Shown here one piece after another: positions 1-12,105 of a DNA stretch of 64,000 bases. The translations under genes and the position numbers were made by a program. The notes under the pieces were generated by a model that searched no databases, was not told the origin of the DNA, and saw nothing but the letters and a program-made list of their open reading frames with translations. The stretch's first letter is position 1; each line of letters starts with the position of its first letter. The stretch covers positions 868,001-932,000 of the forward strand of contig JAAVVG010000007.1 in the NCBI GenBank assembly GCA_012976225.1, in the 5' to 3' direction. The stretch is from Golubevia sp. BC0850 (lineage: Eukaryota > Basidiomycota > Exobasidiomycetes > Golubeviales > Golubeviaceae).

Positions 1-2274
1 GCTTTTCAAAGTACGTTAAAAGCCGACAAAGGAGAGGCCTTCAGTCGGTCCCAATCTTTATGACAAACCTTTTTTTTCTTCCCCTCTTGTCGATTTCGTT
101 TGTACTTTCTCTGACTCATTCTAGACTTACGGATATATCTCCATGTATCAGGCGGTGAGTTGTCTTTGTCTCGTTCATCTTTATCTCGGAGAAGTTTGAG
201 CGGGAGCGCTCTCAGCTCGGCAGAGCTAGAACGTCTTCTCCTCCACCGCCTTCTCCTTCCTCTGGCTGTATACAAGGACGAGAAAAGGAGAATTCCGAGA
301 AGCAATTCTGAAACTCATTTCCATTTGTCTCCCATCCGTCCACGTTCTTATGTCTCTGACCTTTCTTAACGCCCCAGCTTAACTTTATTTCGGATCAGAA
401 GTTCTGTGAGCATACTCTCAACATCTATTTTCAGAAGCCACAAAACACTTCTAAAGACATCTCAACCCTTGGAAGGGCCCACGTCATCTCAGACCCTGAC
501 CTTCTGCCAATCTCTCTCTTTCTCTCTCCAAAGGTCACTACATGAAGGTGCCTCCTAAGATGACCTTCATGGCCCAGATCATTGCGGTGATCATCGCCAA
601 TCTAATCGTCACAGGTAAATTGTCGCGCTTCCAATTCAACGTGGGAGGGAAGAACGAAAAAGAGGAAAGGGGGGAAATAGGATCCTGGAAACCTTTCTGA
701 CAATTTCCCTTCGGTTGCATTTTCTACGTTTGGACCATCAGGAGTTCAAATGCTAGCGTTCGGGATCATTGGTAAGTAAGAGGAGAGAACATCAGGTCAG
801 AGCTCGTCCTTTCATTTCTCTTACGGATGGCGCGCCCTCTTTTCCCTCTTTCTCATCACGTTAGACGGTATCTGTACTCCAGATGCCATTGATAGCTTTA
901 TTTGCCCCAACACGAATGTATTCGCAACAGGTAAGTTCTTAAAATGGACTCAGAATCTCTTCCTAGCCGCGCTGCCCCCTTGTTGACGCCCCCCCTTGTC
1001 TTTTCTTCGCCATATTCTACCCACAGCCTCCGTTGTCTGGGGGTGAGTACAAATCCGGAGCTTCAGGTGCTCTAGAGCTCGCTGCTGACGTTTAGCTCTT
1101 TGACTTTCTTCCCTTCGACCTCTTCGCCTCTCTCCTACCCGCCTCTCCTCACCTCTCCCCTACCCACCTCACCTCTACCCTCCTCTCCCCCAGTCTTATT
1201 GGGCCATCAAAGAATTTCAGTGTCGGAGCGAAATACGTCCACATTCTTTGGTTCTTCCTCGTCGGGGCTGTAATGCCAATCCCTACTTACTTCCTAACCA
1301 AAAGATTCCCCAGATCTTTCTTGCGTTATGTCAATTGGCCCACTATCTTCGGTGCTCTTGGATTACTGTGAGTTGGAACTCCCTTTTGAAAGAAGAGAAC
1401 TTACCCTCATCAGACTACTGATTCATTCTCTCTTCTTTCTATCTATCCGAACAGTCCACCTGCTCGTGCCATGAACTACACAAGCTACCTGTGAGTTCTC
1501 TCTGCTCGTCTCTCTCCTTTGCCACCCTCCTGCCCCAAGCCCAACCTCCTTCTTTTCTTTCTGCATTCTTCAGAGCTGTTGGATTTGTCTTCAACTACAT
1601 CATCAAGCGCCATAGAAACGCTTGGTGGACTAACTACAACTATGTTACCAGTGCGGGTAAGTGGCGGTTGCTCCGACGAACGCAGAAAGCTGTTGCTGAT
1701 CCCATGCCAACTGCTTCTCCCACGTTCTCGAACTCGTTTCACACCAAAACAGGTCTCGACTCAGGTAAATAGGTCGGAGCTTTAGGTGGATCTCTTCTGT
1801 GCTCTAGCTTAAACCTTCCACTTTCTCTCGTTCGCAGGTACTGGAATCTGCACTCTCGTCATCTTCTTCTGCCTTGCTCTCCCTGGGGCTGAGGTGAGTC
1901 TCAATGTTGATTCTCGGAATAGCCAGCTTAATTCTCACTGATCTCTTCTTGTCTCTTCTTCTCCCCCAGATGACTTCTTGGTGGGGTACGACGGGTTAGT
2001 GTTCTATTCGTTGTTTGAGTTGGTAGAAGTTCACTTTGGCTGACAAATTTTTCTCTGCCATTCGTACCCAAAAACCTCACCGTTCGCAGTTAACGATAAT
2101 ACCGCCGATGCTAATGCCATTCCTTTGTTGAATGTGAGTATTTGCCTCTGGACGTCGACTGTGTTTGGAACGATTGTCGATTCTCACTTCCTCTCTCCAT
2201 CTCGAAACCCTCAGGCTACCATGCAAGGACTTCCAAATGGAGCATTCGCACCTGCTCCAAATGGAATCTATTAG
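1..2274 (+). CDS. Oligopeptide transporter (OPT family), C-terminal part
   Basis: Proton-coupled oligopeptide importer, normally in the plasma membrane; the 5' half lies left of the window. Exons I assign: 1-10, 125-154, 378-405, 534-614, 742-771, 865-930, 1027-1042, 1194-1367, 1455-1490, 1574-1656, 1753-1764, 1838-1893, 1970-1994, 2090-2133, 2215-2274; phases agree throughout. The first exons read LFK then TYGYISMYQA, then a segment ending KFCHYMKVPP, the OPT hallmark before the late membrane spans. Later come WGLIGPSKNF, a run with PTIFGALGLL and PPARAMNY, and FNYIIKRHRNAWWTNYNYV, all typical of the OPT C-terminal half. Several exons are unusually small (10-36 nt; two are 16 and 12 nt). Exon 378-405 is the least certain. 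Family is secure; substrate (tetra/pentapeptide, glutathione or siderophore peptide) is not. Confidence 0.88.
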
Positions 2275-3465
2275 ACATCATAAGCCTCGCTCTCTCGTAA
2301 TTTGTTAACGAACTCCTGTGCTCGAATCTTAATTCTATTTCTCGAATCTTTCTCTCCCTTGGACTCTTCCATTCTTGTACTCTGATCTTCGAATCCCTGT
2401 TATCTGTAACTTGCTATTCGGCTTTTTCTAAATCAGAATGAGCTCTGGCTTTCTGATGAGAGTGATGAGGCGATGAGATCCCACGTCAAGGAGATCTGTC
2501 AGCGTCAGAGTGTTTGACTAGGCTCTGGTCTCCTAGTCTCTAGTGACATTCAACAGAAAGTATAGTTCTAGTAAGGTCGATCTACTGATTGTCTGAATTG
2601 ATCTCCACCCCCCCCCCCCCCCCAAGAAAGAGAAGAAGATCGCCACCCGGTGGCGACAGATCTGGAGTCACTTCGAGTCAAGCCTGGAGAACTACAACCA
2701 TGATTTTGATCTCTCTGGTCTTAAGAGCTTTCTACTTCCAATTGCGAAGGAGAGGAGACCGGCTGAGTCAGTATCGACATAAGGCACTGACTGCTGCGAC
2801 GCTGCTCTGCCCTCAGACTCAGAGCGAGATGGCTGAGTTCGGTAGGATGAGCTTCGATTCCACCTGCAATCCTTCAAAAACAAATCGAAAGCGTTTAAAA
2901 GATGTGTGTGTGGCTGGTATTTTCGACATTAAATTGACTATGGAAGTGCGGTCCCGTACGTGCTCTTTGCGATGGGTAGGTAGTACGTGAGTTCATCAAC
3001 CATCACTTGAACATCTTCTTCCATCCAGACCCTTCCAACAACTACTCAAAGACGGAGAAGTGATTCACGAGAGAACGAGAAAGAGAGAGAAAACAGCGGA
3101 GAAATCATCAAGGAAGGTTCGAAATGGATTGATCAAAAGAGAGAGAGAACAGACAGCAACAAAGGTGAGCTCCCACCTTGACGACATCCTCTCCGCTATT
3201 CATCTAAGGTCCTTTGTTTGATCAGAGGAATGGACTCGTAGGCATAACAACTCCCGTTCTCCTTTTGAGAAGACGTCAATCGCTCACTCTATCTATGCTT
3301 GTTGCTTCCTCCCTCCTTCCTCTCATTCCCCTCCAGCCTACGAAGTACGAATCACCTTCAATTTCCTTCAGTCATCCAATCGACTCTCAATCAACACCTC
3401 TACATACTCAAATTTAATTCTTAAACCACTTCAGCACCCAACAGAACCAAGCCTCACTCCAACTC
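2275..3465. other. Intergenic region with a 16-C run
   Basis: No gene supported. It holds the 3' flank of the transporter, a run of 16 C at 2608-2623, purine-rich stretches near 3070-3150 (GAGA-type) and the likely promoter and 5' UTR of the next gene. An open frame at 2589-2990 crosses the C run, lacks family resemblance and has an unstable composition, so I do not call it. Confidence 0.6.
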
Positions 3466-6400
3466 ATGCTGCGAAGACCAATCGAAAACCCTGAGAGAAG
3501 GAAATCAGACTCTGCCAATCCAATCCCAACTTCAACCTCTTCAGAAAAGCAGAAAGTTTTCAACACCAGAAGGCCTAGTGGAGGAGAATGGCATAGTGGG
3601 GATTTGAACAATGGAAGAGACCCTCATGGTGAGACGAGTGCGGCTGGAGCTGCTGCTGCCTGCAGTGTTGCAGATGGAAAGGGCATCAACAAAGGTTTCG
3701 AGGCGGAAATAACTCAATTCAATAGGAACAGACAGAAAGAAAGAGACCCTCAAGCTGAAGCTATCAAGTTAAGGGAATGGGTGGCCGAAACACTCCGAAA
3801 TAGTGTTCCTCCTTCCCACACCAGAGACTCCCAGGCTGATGCTGAAGAAGACCAGCATGACTCCAACCAGCAGCATCTCGGAGACGCTCAATCTCAGAAA
3901 TTCAAGCCTCCTCTATCTCCTCCTCCAGCTTCCAACGGTGCTTCAGCTTCAGCTTCAACTCCAACCCTCCCTCGAGCAGACGTCCTCCGATCGGCTCCTC
4001 CTTCCAGATCCAGAGCATTGGAGAGGCGGAGAGGAGATCCCTCTTATGAAGATCTTTCCGAACTCGGAGTGGATCTCAGGACTAGACCTACCTCCATGCA
4101 CGCTCAAAGTGAGACCGCTCAGAATCAAGATGTAGCTTCCGGCGCTGCCAGTGTTCCTAGCTCTCCTAGCAAAAGCTTGAGCGTCCTCCAGGGCGGTCTG
4201 AAGGCTTTCTCAGCGAGTCGATACGAGTCGCAGCAAGGAGCTCCTCATCCGAATCTCAAGTCCGAAGGAAGCGTCAGGCGGAAACGGGTCCAAATAGAAG
4301 AAGAGCCTCCCAGAGCTTCCGATGGAGAATACTATCATCCAGCAGCTCAAACCAGGGCTCTTCAATCTGATACTGATTCTCTCACAACTCAAGAAGCGGT
4401 GGTGACTTCTAGCCAAGAACCAACTTCTTTCGGACGCTCCTTCTCTCGCTCCCACGACGCTCTTCAAGGGGATCATCTGGCTGCCGACAGAGTGGGATTA
4501 GGCGTAGGAATGGGTTCTCTGGGAGCTGCCTCGGACGTGAACAACCTTTTGATGCAGGGGTTGGATAGCAGGAGAAGTTCGTTCGCTGAGGATCTCCCCT
4601 CTCCAGCTCTTGGATACCAATCAACTCACTCAAGAAATCCCTCCACTACTTCTGGTTCCAATCCGGCAACTCCATCGTTAAATCACTACTCTTCAAGTCC
4701 TTCAGGAAAGAACAAGGAGGAAAGAGCAGAGGGAATGGGAATGTCTCTGGGAATGGCTCCTCGACTCAGCAAGAGTACGCTTCAGGCTCTCGGAAACATA
4801 GAAGGTCTAACTCCGGATCCAAAGGACAATCCTTATCTCAACCCTCTAGACACTCAACATCTTCACGACCTGTCGATTCCTAGATCCGAACAGAACCAGA
4901 GAGGATCCTCATCTACTCATCCGATCAACGAAGGAGGAGGGACCACTCCTACTTCCAGTGTAGTCTCTGCTGGACTCGAAATGGGATTGGGAATGAATCT
5001 GGCTACTCAAGCGCTGTTCAGCGCTCTTCCAGGAACTTCCATGGCTGGAGCTATCAACTTTCTCGCTGAGCCTCGCTACTCCCACCAGAACTCGGTCAGC
5101 ATGGCGCAGAACCTGAGCTCTCACGCGCAGACGAGCAGCTCCAAGCCTGTCGTCAGCGTTACCACAAGAGAGCTTGACAGACCTCTCAGATCGAGCTTGA
5201 TCCAAGGCATCAGCGCCTCTCGTCAATCCTCTCCCTCTAACAATAGCAATCAGGCACCGATAGGAACTCAAGCCTCTTCAACGATCTACTCTCCCGTTAC
5301 GGGAGGAGCTCGTCTTCCATCTTTGAACCTCACGAATCTCTCTGAGCGAGGAATCGAAGACGAACCGCCTCTTTCAGCCGTTGACAGAGCTGAGTCTGAG
5401 CTAGCAAGGAGAAGGACAACAGGCTCCAACAACGAAAGAGGATGGCAAGCTGGGAAGAACAGAGCTGCGCTCGCTGCCAAAGAAGCTGGCAAACCAAGAG
5501 GTTCAATCAAACCTCTGCCCCCAGCTCTGGAATCCACTTCTCCCATTTCCGACTTCAACAGAAGAGGAAGTGCGGCCAGCTCAAACGCACGAGACCATCG
5601 TCCCCCTTCTGCTCAGGATCATTCGGACCTGAAAGGTCTGACAGGCTCCGCTGCCGGTAGCAATACTACTGGATCGATCTCTGCCTCTGCCTGGTACTCT
5701 TCAAAAGGAAGCTCATCGACTCAAGGTGGAACTCCTTCTCTGGGCGAGAGAGCTCTGCTCAGTCCAGAAATCCATCCCCATCTAGACGATCCTTTCAACA
5801 GGAACGACCACGCGCCTCATTTCGCTCATGGAGGAAGTGGTGGAAGACAAACAACTGTCATGCCCACGAGAAGCACAGCAACTGGAGGAGTCCGATTTGG
5901 TGGAGATCGAAAGGAGACTCCTCTTCACGACGCAGCTGGAGGAAACTCAGGCACTCCCTTGATCCCATCTCAAGGAGCTCTGATGGGAGTTGGGAGCGGC
6001 AGTCATTTCGGACCTGGAGTTCGAGCCAAGGTAGCGGAAGTGCTAGGATATCTGATCGAATCGATACCCATTGATCTGGACTTGGAAAACTCATCAGAAG
6101 AGCGCGATTTTGAATCCGCAATCGTCAACATCTGCGAGTTTGGAGCTCTCAATTCAAGGTCAATGCAGCTGATGCAAGGAATCATCTCGCAATTCTCTCA
6201 GAGAGCCAACTCCAATCCGACAGATGAAGCCGGCAGCAGAGAGAAGGAAGCGTTGCGGAAAGAAGCTGAACCTTCTAGCATGGATCTAGGTCGTAAACGT
6301 TCAGCCAGGTCGAATCTAGCCCAGTCTTATTTCGGAGGTGGAGAAACGAGCGGAGCCAGGGAAAGGGTGTCGAGCAATCAAAGAAGCTCGACTGAAGATA

Positions 6401-7968
6401 CTCCATCTAAAGTTTCCTTCTGCATCACGCATGAAGATTCTCCAACAGCTGATTTCAGAGCTCTAACTCAACTCTTGGACGCGCACTATCTGGATCCTCA
6501 CTTCCTCAATTCTCACAGCCCGAGTCTTCAGAACCACGTCTTCCCTTCCTTCGTCGCTAGACCTTTTGCATCTAGAATTGCTCCATCCGGTTCGTTCCAC
6601 CTGGGCTTCTCGCTTATGGTGAGTAGACGTCGTCCTCTGACACCTCGTTTAGGTTCCCCAACATCTCCACGACCGGGGGGGGGGGAGATCGTCTCGCTTC
6701 CGAGATCCAAGCTGTCTTACTGACCTTTCCCTTTTCACTTTCTCTTCCCTTAACAGGATCTCCATTGGTCGCACACGCCTCGGAACACTGCCGTTTCACT
6801 GGCTACTACCGCTCATTCTGAACTCTTTTCGTTCTTGACTGCAAGATCAAATGAATTTAGAGCCGGAGGCATACTTCTCGTCGCTTACATCGCAAGATCC
6901 GAGGAAAAGGTTGCCAGCGATGGGAACTCTGGTTCTCAATCTGCAGGGCCTGCTTCTCCGGTCATGAACCATCTCAATCAAAGTGGTTCTGCTCCAACCA
7001 GAGACGCAGCTGCTTCCAGACCAGCGATGCATGCTAGGTCTTCCTCTTCTCCCTACGACTTCTCTTTGAATCCTCAGCCACCTCAATCTAGCGCTTCATC
7101 GCCCGGTGTTCATGCTCGTTCTGGCAACAAAGCTTCTTCTCAAAGCCGGACGGACATCTGGACGACGTTGACGAATAGTTTAGCACCGTGCCTCCAACGC
7201 TTGGTTTCCTGTGGAATGCTCAAGCCAGCTTTAGCTAGACAGATGCTGGTTCTGCCGATGGTGAGTTCTGGCAAAAGCGGGTAGAAGGCTGACAGATGGA
7301 CTTCGCATCTCAATCTCTTGCCTTTAATTCTGAATTTCAACTCTTTTACCCTCCACTTCAGCACCCACGCACACCAAATCAAACGAAAGCCGTTCTCAAA
7401 GGACTCAAACATGTCTGGAAAGTCGAATGGTCCTGTGGTCTAGGGGAAGGCGAAGAGGTAACGGAGCCAGGGCAAGAACAAGAAGAAGAGGAGCAGGATG
7501 GATCTGGCTTCAATCCTTCAAGAAGGGCTAGCAAAGCAAGCGAAGGACTCTCTTCAAGTCTCAGTGAAGGCGAAGAAGCTCATAAATCAAGCTCCAAGAA
7601 GAAGGAGCTCAAGAGCGAACCTGCTCCCCTTCGATTGACCCACCCAGCTTCGAAAGCGTTCGTCAATGGAACTTTGAGCGTGAGTACTCTTGTTAACTCT
7701 GATTTCAAGACACATCTGAATCTAACCAATTGTCTTCGTCCATTTACAGCGCGTCGCTTTCGCCGAGCATCTGATTCAACTTTACAAGAATCTCTTCGAA
7801 GGCCACTTCCGAGCAGTCTTGAGAGATCAGGGAAAGCTCTCCAAAGGAGCAGTAGAGTTCGTCATCGACTCTCTCTGGGATGTTCTGTACAGCCGTATTG
7901 AGCTCGACCAATCTCACATCCGTGATGTAGAGATTGAGGTTGGGATCGTTGCCTTGAGGAAAATTTAA
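3466..7968 (+). CDS. SABATH-like methyltransferase with very long disordered N-terminus
   Basis: Exons 3466-6618, 6757-7260, 7362-7679, 7750-7968, all phase 0, giving 1,397 residues. Residues 1 to about 850 are Ser/Pro/Gln-rich low complexity. The C-terminal 500 residues follow the SABATH carboxyl-methyltransferase order: a motif-I-like strand VNICEFGALNSRS near 885 (the plant form is IADLGCSSGPN), VSFCITHEDSPTADF near 983 (plant FQVFLNDLPGNDF), SGSFHLGFSLM joined across the first intron to DLHWSHTPR (plant PGSFYGRLFP and SLHWLS), FLTARSNEFRAGG followed by ILLVAYIAR near 1075 (plant FLxxRxEELVPGGxMVL), and a C-terminal helix pair. Family members methylate small-molecule carboxyls or ring nitrogens with SAM. 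The glycines of motif I are partly lost, so SAM binding here is unproven. The assignment rests on motif order, not on a search. Confidence 0.6.
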
Positions 7969-8730
7969 TAAGGTGAGCTTTCAAAGCAATTCTCTGTTTC
8001 TGAATTTAATTCTTTTTGCTGACTCCAGTCCTCCCGTCTCGCCCCTCTTTTTCTCGATTAGTCCTCACGTCTCGACCTCACTCATCAACCTTGGTCATAC
8101 TCAACTTAGAGCCTCTCGTCAACGTATCTGCCACGCCAACCCTGCAGATTCTCAAGTCACCACGGATAGGAGCGTCTTCAGTTCTTCCATGCTCTCGTCA
8201 TCACCAACAATCTCTTCAAAGCGCAATCCGACCTCCCATCTTCTGCATGTTTTCTGTCAATGTCTTTCCGTCTCATATGTCCTCTCTTCTCCCTCCTTCT
8301 TAAGTTCTCTCTTTCAAATTTCCGTCCTTTCAATCTTCATCAACACTCAGTCATACGGTTTTCTCTTTCTTCATAATCTTCTCGAGTCTCTGTCTTCCTT
8401 TCCTTTTCGTTTTCGCATTCACCACTTCAGATATCAGATAAAGGGCCAGTCAAGGCTGTATTGGCAATGTCACAAACTTTTCCCGGCGTTTTTTCATTTG
8501 GAATAGATGTTAATTCAGATCTTTGATGTGCTCGGACGTTTTCAAAACTTAGACTCTTCGACCATCAACCCTGGAGATGGACGTTTGTGTCGAGCTATTG
8601 AATGGTCGATCCGACGAAACCCAAAAGATGAGATGATAAAATAAAAATAAAATCATGGTGATTCGGATTACAGTACAAAGTAATGGCCCGCCTACCCAGT
8701 GCTGACCACTATCTAAGACAACTCCTCCCT
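7969..8730. other. Convergent intergenic region, pyrimidine-rich
   Basis: Lies between the stops of two convergent genes. The first half is strongly C/T-rich on the plus strand. Open frames here are simple-composition shadows, and I see no gene. Confidence 0.6.
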
Positions 8731-11700
8731 TCACGAACCACCACCATTGGAACTCGCGACCTCATCAAACATCTCCGACATCTCAGAGATTGCGCTCTCC
8801 GTCTGAGCCAACCTTGAACGAAGCTGTTCCAGTTCTTCTTCGAGTCTAGCATTCTTCCTACCTCTCTGTTCGGCCAGCGTTCGGAGAGACGAGTTCTCCT
8901 CTTGAATCGCAAGGACAAGAGAAAGGTCATTAGCATGTTTCTCGGTCACCAGCTGGCTCATCGGAAGTTGAGAGATAGGTAGGCTCTGTCTGGATTGACT
9001 CTTACTGCTTCCTCCTTCTTCTTCATTCTGCTGCTCTAATTCTTGAACATCTCTTTCTTGAGGAATGAGACCCAGTTCTCTCAGAGTGTAAAATGACAGA
9101 GGTTCGTTGAAAAGCGTAGTTGAAGGTCTTGATTCGGTTGGAGACATCATGGCGAAGAGTAGATCGTCATCTTCTCCTGCAGTGTGCCTGCGAGAGTTCC
9201 GTCTTGGAGAATCAGGTTTGGTCTCTGAAGAAGCAGTAAGATGTCTCGCTGCACTTGCTCTTCTGTTTTGTCTTTCTTGTTCATCGACTTCTAGAGATTG
9301 ATCCGGATTCTCGAATTCCATCCTACTTTCCATCCCTCCTAGTCCATCAGCTCCTTTCCTCAGACCTCTCAAACCATCCACCCGGCCTTGAAGAGCATTG
9401 ACTAGAACCAATCTCAATTGTGAGTTGATAGCTTTCTCCTTTGCTTCTCGGGTCGTTGCTTCTTTGACTAGATGCATCACGTTTTCTCTTTCTTCAGTAA
9501 CTGTCGTTTCCCAAAGAGTTCGTTCTTTCGACTGCTGCTCCACTACTGCACGTTGAAAGGTTTCAAAGTCTTCTTCCCTTGAGACTATCGTGTTAGACAG
9601 AGATCCGAGTTGAGTTCGCAGAGCGTCATTCTCATCTTGAAGATCTTCTTGGCTATCCATTGCTTCGTCGACCTGACTTCGCAAAGCTGTGACCTCATGA
9701 AGCTGAAGCGAGAGAAGAACGGCTCGGAGATCAAAAGTCAGCATCGATTCTCAGCCAGTTTCTCGCTGGCGATCCAACCAACTCACCTTCTCTCTCCAGC
9801 CCTCCTCTAGTCTTGTAGCCAGATCTCGGACCTTCTGAGGATCTTTCTCGCTATGGAGAACATCCCTAGCATCCGCAAACCTCATAGAATCTTCGAAAAT
9901 CTTCATCTCATCGACTTCTCTTCTAGGTAATCTCACTTTCGGCTTCGGTTCCACCTTTGAACTTGCTGTTGAACCCATAGCTGCAGCTCTTGCTGCCGAG
10001 ATTGAAGCAGTGAAGCTCGAGAAGGATGAAAGAGGAGAGAAAGAGGCAGATCTTGTTGAAGTAGCAGTTGGAGTAGTTGTAATAGTTGGAAGAATCCCTC
10101 TTGCGGTAGGAGTTGTTGGAGATAGCAAGCCACTCCCTGCTGGCTTCCCACTTTCTGAACCAGAAGCTCCACCTTCAGAACTCAGAGAGAAAGATCTTGC
10201 AACTGAACCTCTTCCAGATGGAGCTGGTCCAGGAGTCGTAGGGGCGTTGCTGGGCGACCTGAGAAGACCCCAGAAGCTTCGTTTCGTACCGCCAGGAGAA
10301 GTGGCTGTTCCTCCAGGAGAGACTGGACCAGCGGCACTCAGAGAGGGAGAGAGCATTCCTCTTTGTGAATTGGATTTCTGAGATGAGGCTTCCCAATCTC
10401 CCTGAGCTCCAGATTCCGGGAAGCTTTGATCCCGTTCTCCCTCTTCGCTTCCTCCAAACGACATTCCGTCCTTGATATCTACGCTTGCTAAGGAGCTTGG
10501 CTTTGAAGGAGGAAGAGTTGAGGTGCTTTCTAGCATGGGCACACCCCTGATGGATTCCTCCTCCGAAAGGCGAGTTGGTAGATCTTCTTCCTTCGATTTG
10601 GTTGGGGTGGCTTGATGTAAAAGAGTTTTCAGTGGCATGGGAGTCTTGAGAGAGTCCGTTAGTTCTTCCTTTCCATAATTCTCCTCACTTTCGTCCACTG
10701 AGGTTGAGTTGGCAGATGGTGAGTAGGAGATAGAGGCTACAGTCACAGAGGGAGAAGAGGAAGTGACGGAGGATCTAGAAGCGGCTACAGAGGTTGGTTC
10801 TCTTGAGACTGGAGGAGGTGTATTAGACTTGGTTTGCCCTTGACCTTGATCTGCATCGGCAGCTAGCTCTAGAGGTTTTGGAGAAGGAGTCTGAGCTTGA
10901 GGACCTAAAGATGAAGGTGCTTCTACTTCCGCTTCATCTTTGGACGACTTTTTCTCTGCCCCTATCGTCTGTTGAATCTCTTCCTCGCCTTTGGCAGTAC
11001 TCTCCCTCTTTCTGGGCTTGCGTCCCGATCCATCTTGATCCATCTCTGGGGAAGTTTGGTCTCGATTGGCAGATTCCTCTTCTCCCGCCTCTAGATTCAG
11101 CTCTTCCACAGCCATGGTTTCCTCCTCATCTCCATCTTGAGCATCTTCAAATCCATCGACCTCACTGTAAGCAGCGGAAGATTCAGCCTCACTTTGCATT
11201 GAAACGCTATCACTCCTCTGCATCTTCTTCCCACCCCCTTCCTCATTTTGATCCTCCTCTTTCTTCCTCTCTTCAGTGGTAGCACCGATTGAATTTACAC
11301 CCATTATCCTATTCGTTAACCAGCCACTGATACCACCAATTGCTGTAGTCGGAGGCGCTGGAGAAGCTGGATTGGAACTTGGAGAGCGAGGAGCAGGTTG
11401 AGGCGAAGGGGGAGAAGAGTGAAACCCATTTGAATTAGGAGAAGAAGTTAACGCATCTCTTGAAGTTGAAGGAGACAAAGTCTCATTTTCCACTTGAGGT
11501 TGTGAAGGAGAGGTGGTTGTGGATTGATTGGAGGTTCTACGACTCCTTCTATCTGCTCCTTTGCTAGCTCTGGAAGGTCGGTTGGGCATTTGAGTTAAAG
11601 AAGATAAATCTTCTGCATCTTCTTGATGGATTTGAGGGGAAGCGGAGGGAGAATTCTGATTCGAATCCAGGATGTTGCTGTTCTTATCTTGATTGGTGGC

Positions 11701-11799
11701 TGGATTAGAATTGCTACCTCCTCTAGCTGCTCCTCCTCCTCTTCCGCCTCTTTCATTCCTCTTTCCTGATCGAGGAGGTGGAGCTCTAGGTGATGGCAT
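8731..11799 (-). CDS. Large low-complexity and coiled-coil protein, unknown function
   Basis: Two exons on the minus strand, 11799-9787 and 9702-8731, joined by an 84-nt intron (GTGAGT donor, TTCAG acceptor, phase 0), for 994 residues. Residues 1-600 are Ser/Thr/Pro/Glu-rich and look disordered, with a basic start MPSPRAPPPRSGKRNERGG. From about residue 620 a helical stretch with KVRLPRREVDEMKIFEDS leads into a heptad-patterned coiled coil across the splice (WREK then LHEVTALRSQVDEAM, DLQDENDALRTQL) that runs to about 800. A second coiled coil occupies the last 80 residues (LEEELEQLRSRLAQTE). I do not recognise the family. The architecture suggests a scaffold or cytoskeleton-linked protein, which is inference. 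Confidence 0.75.
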
Positions 11800-12105
11800 G
11801 AGAAACTGGTTGATTTGACAGGTGTGGTTGGGAGATGCGCTGACCGATGAAGTGATGGGACGTGGGAGTCAAAAAGTGATGTTAGCGAGTGCTTCTTCTT
11901 TCTTCCTTAAACCCATTCATCCTCTTTTGGACACTCTAGTTAACTTAAAAGAATTAAGACTAAGTAAATATCTCTGTAGTATCAGTGAGTTCTATTTAAA
12001 CTACCTCTTGAAGCCTTCTGACTGACACTCCGCTCCCCTCTCCCCTTCTCTTCTAAAGTTCTGCGTTAGCATCTCTTCGCTGGCAGCTGGCAACTACGGA
12101 CCGAG
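11800..12105. other. Intergenic region
   Basis: Upstream of the minus-strand coiled-coil gene and of the first F-box relic. I see no gene or clear regulatory element. Confidence 0.5.

Noticed and set aside
2589-2990. 133-codon frame with a Pro/Arg-rich start
   Set aside because: The Pro run comes from the 16-C homopolymer, the rest has no family resemblance, and it lies in a promoter-like spacer.
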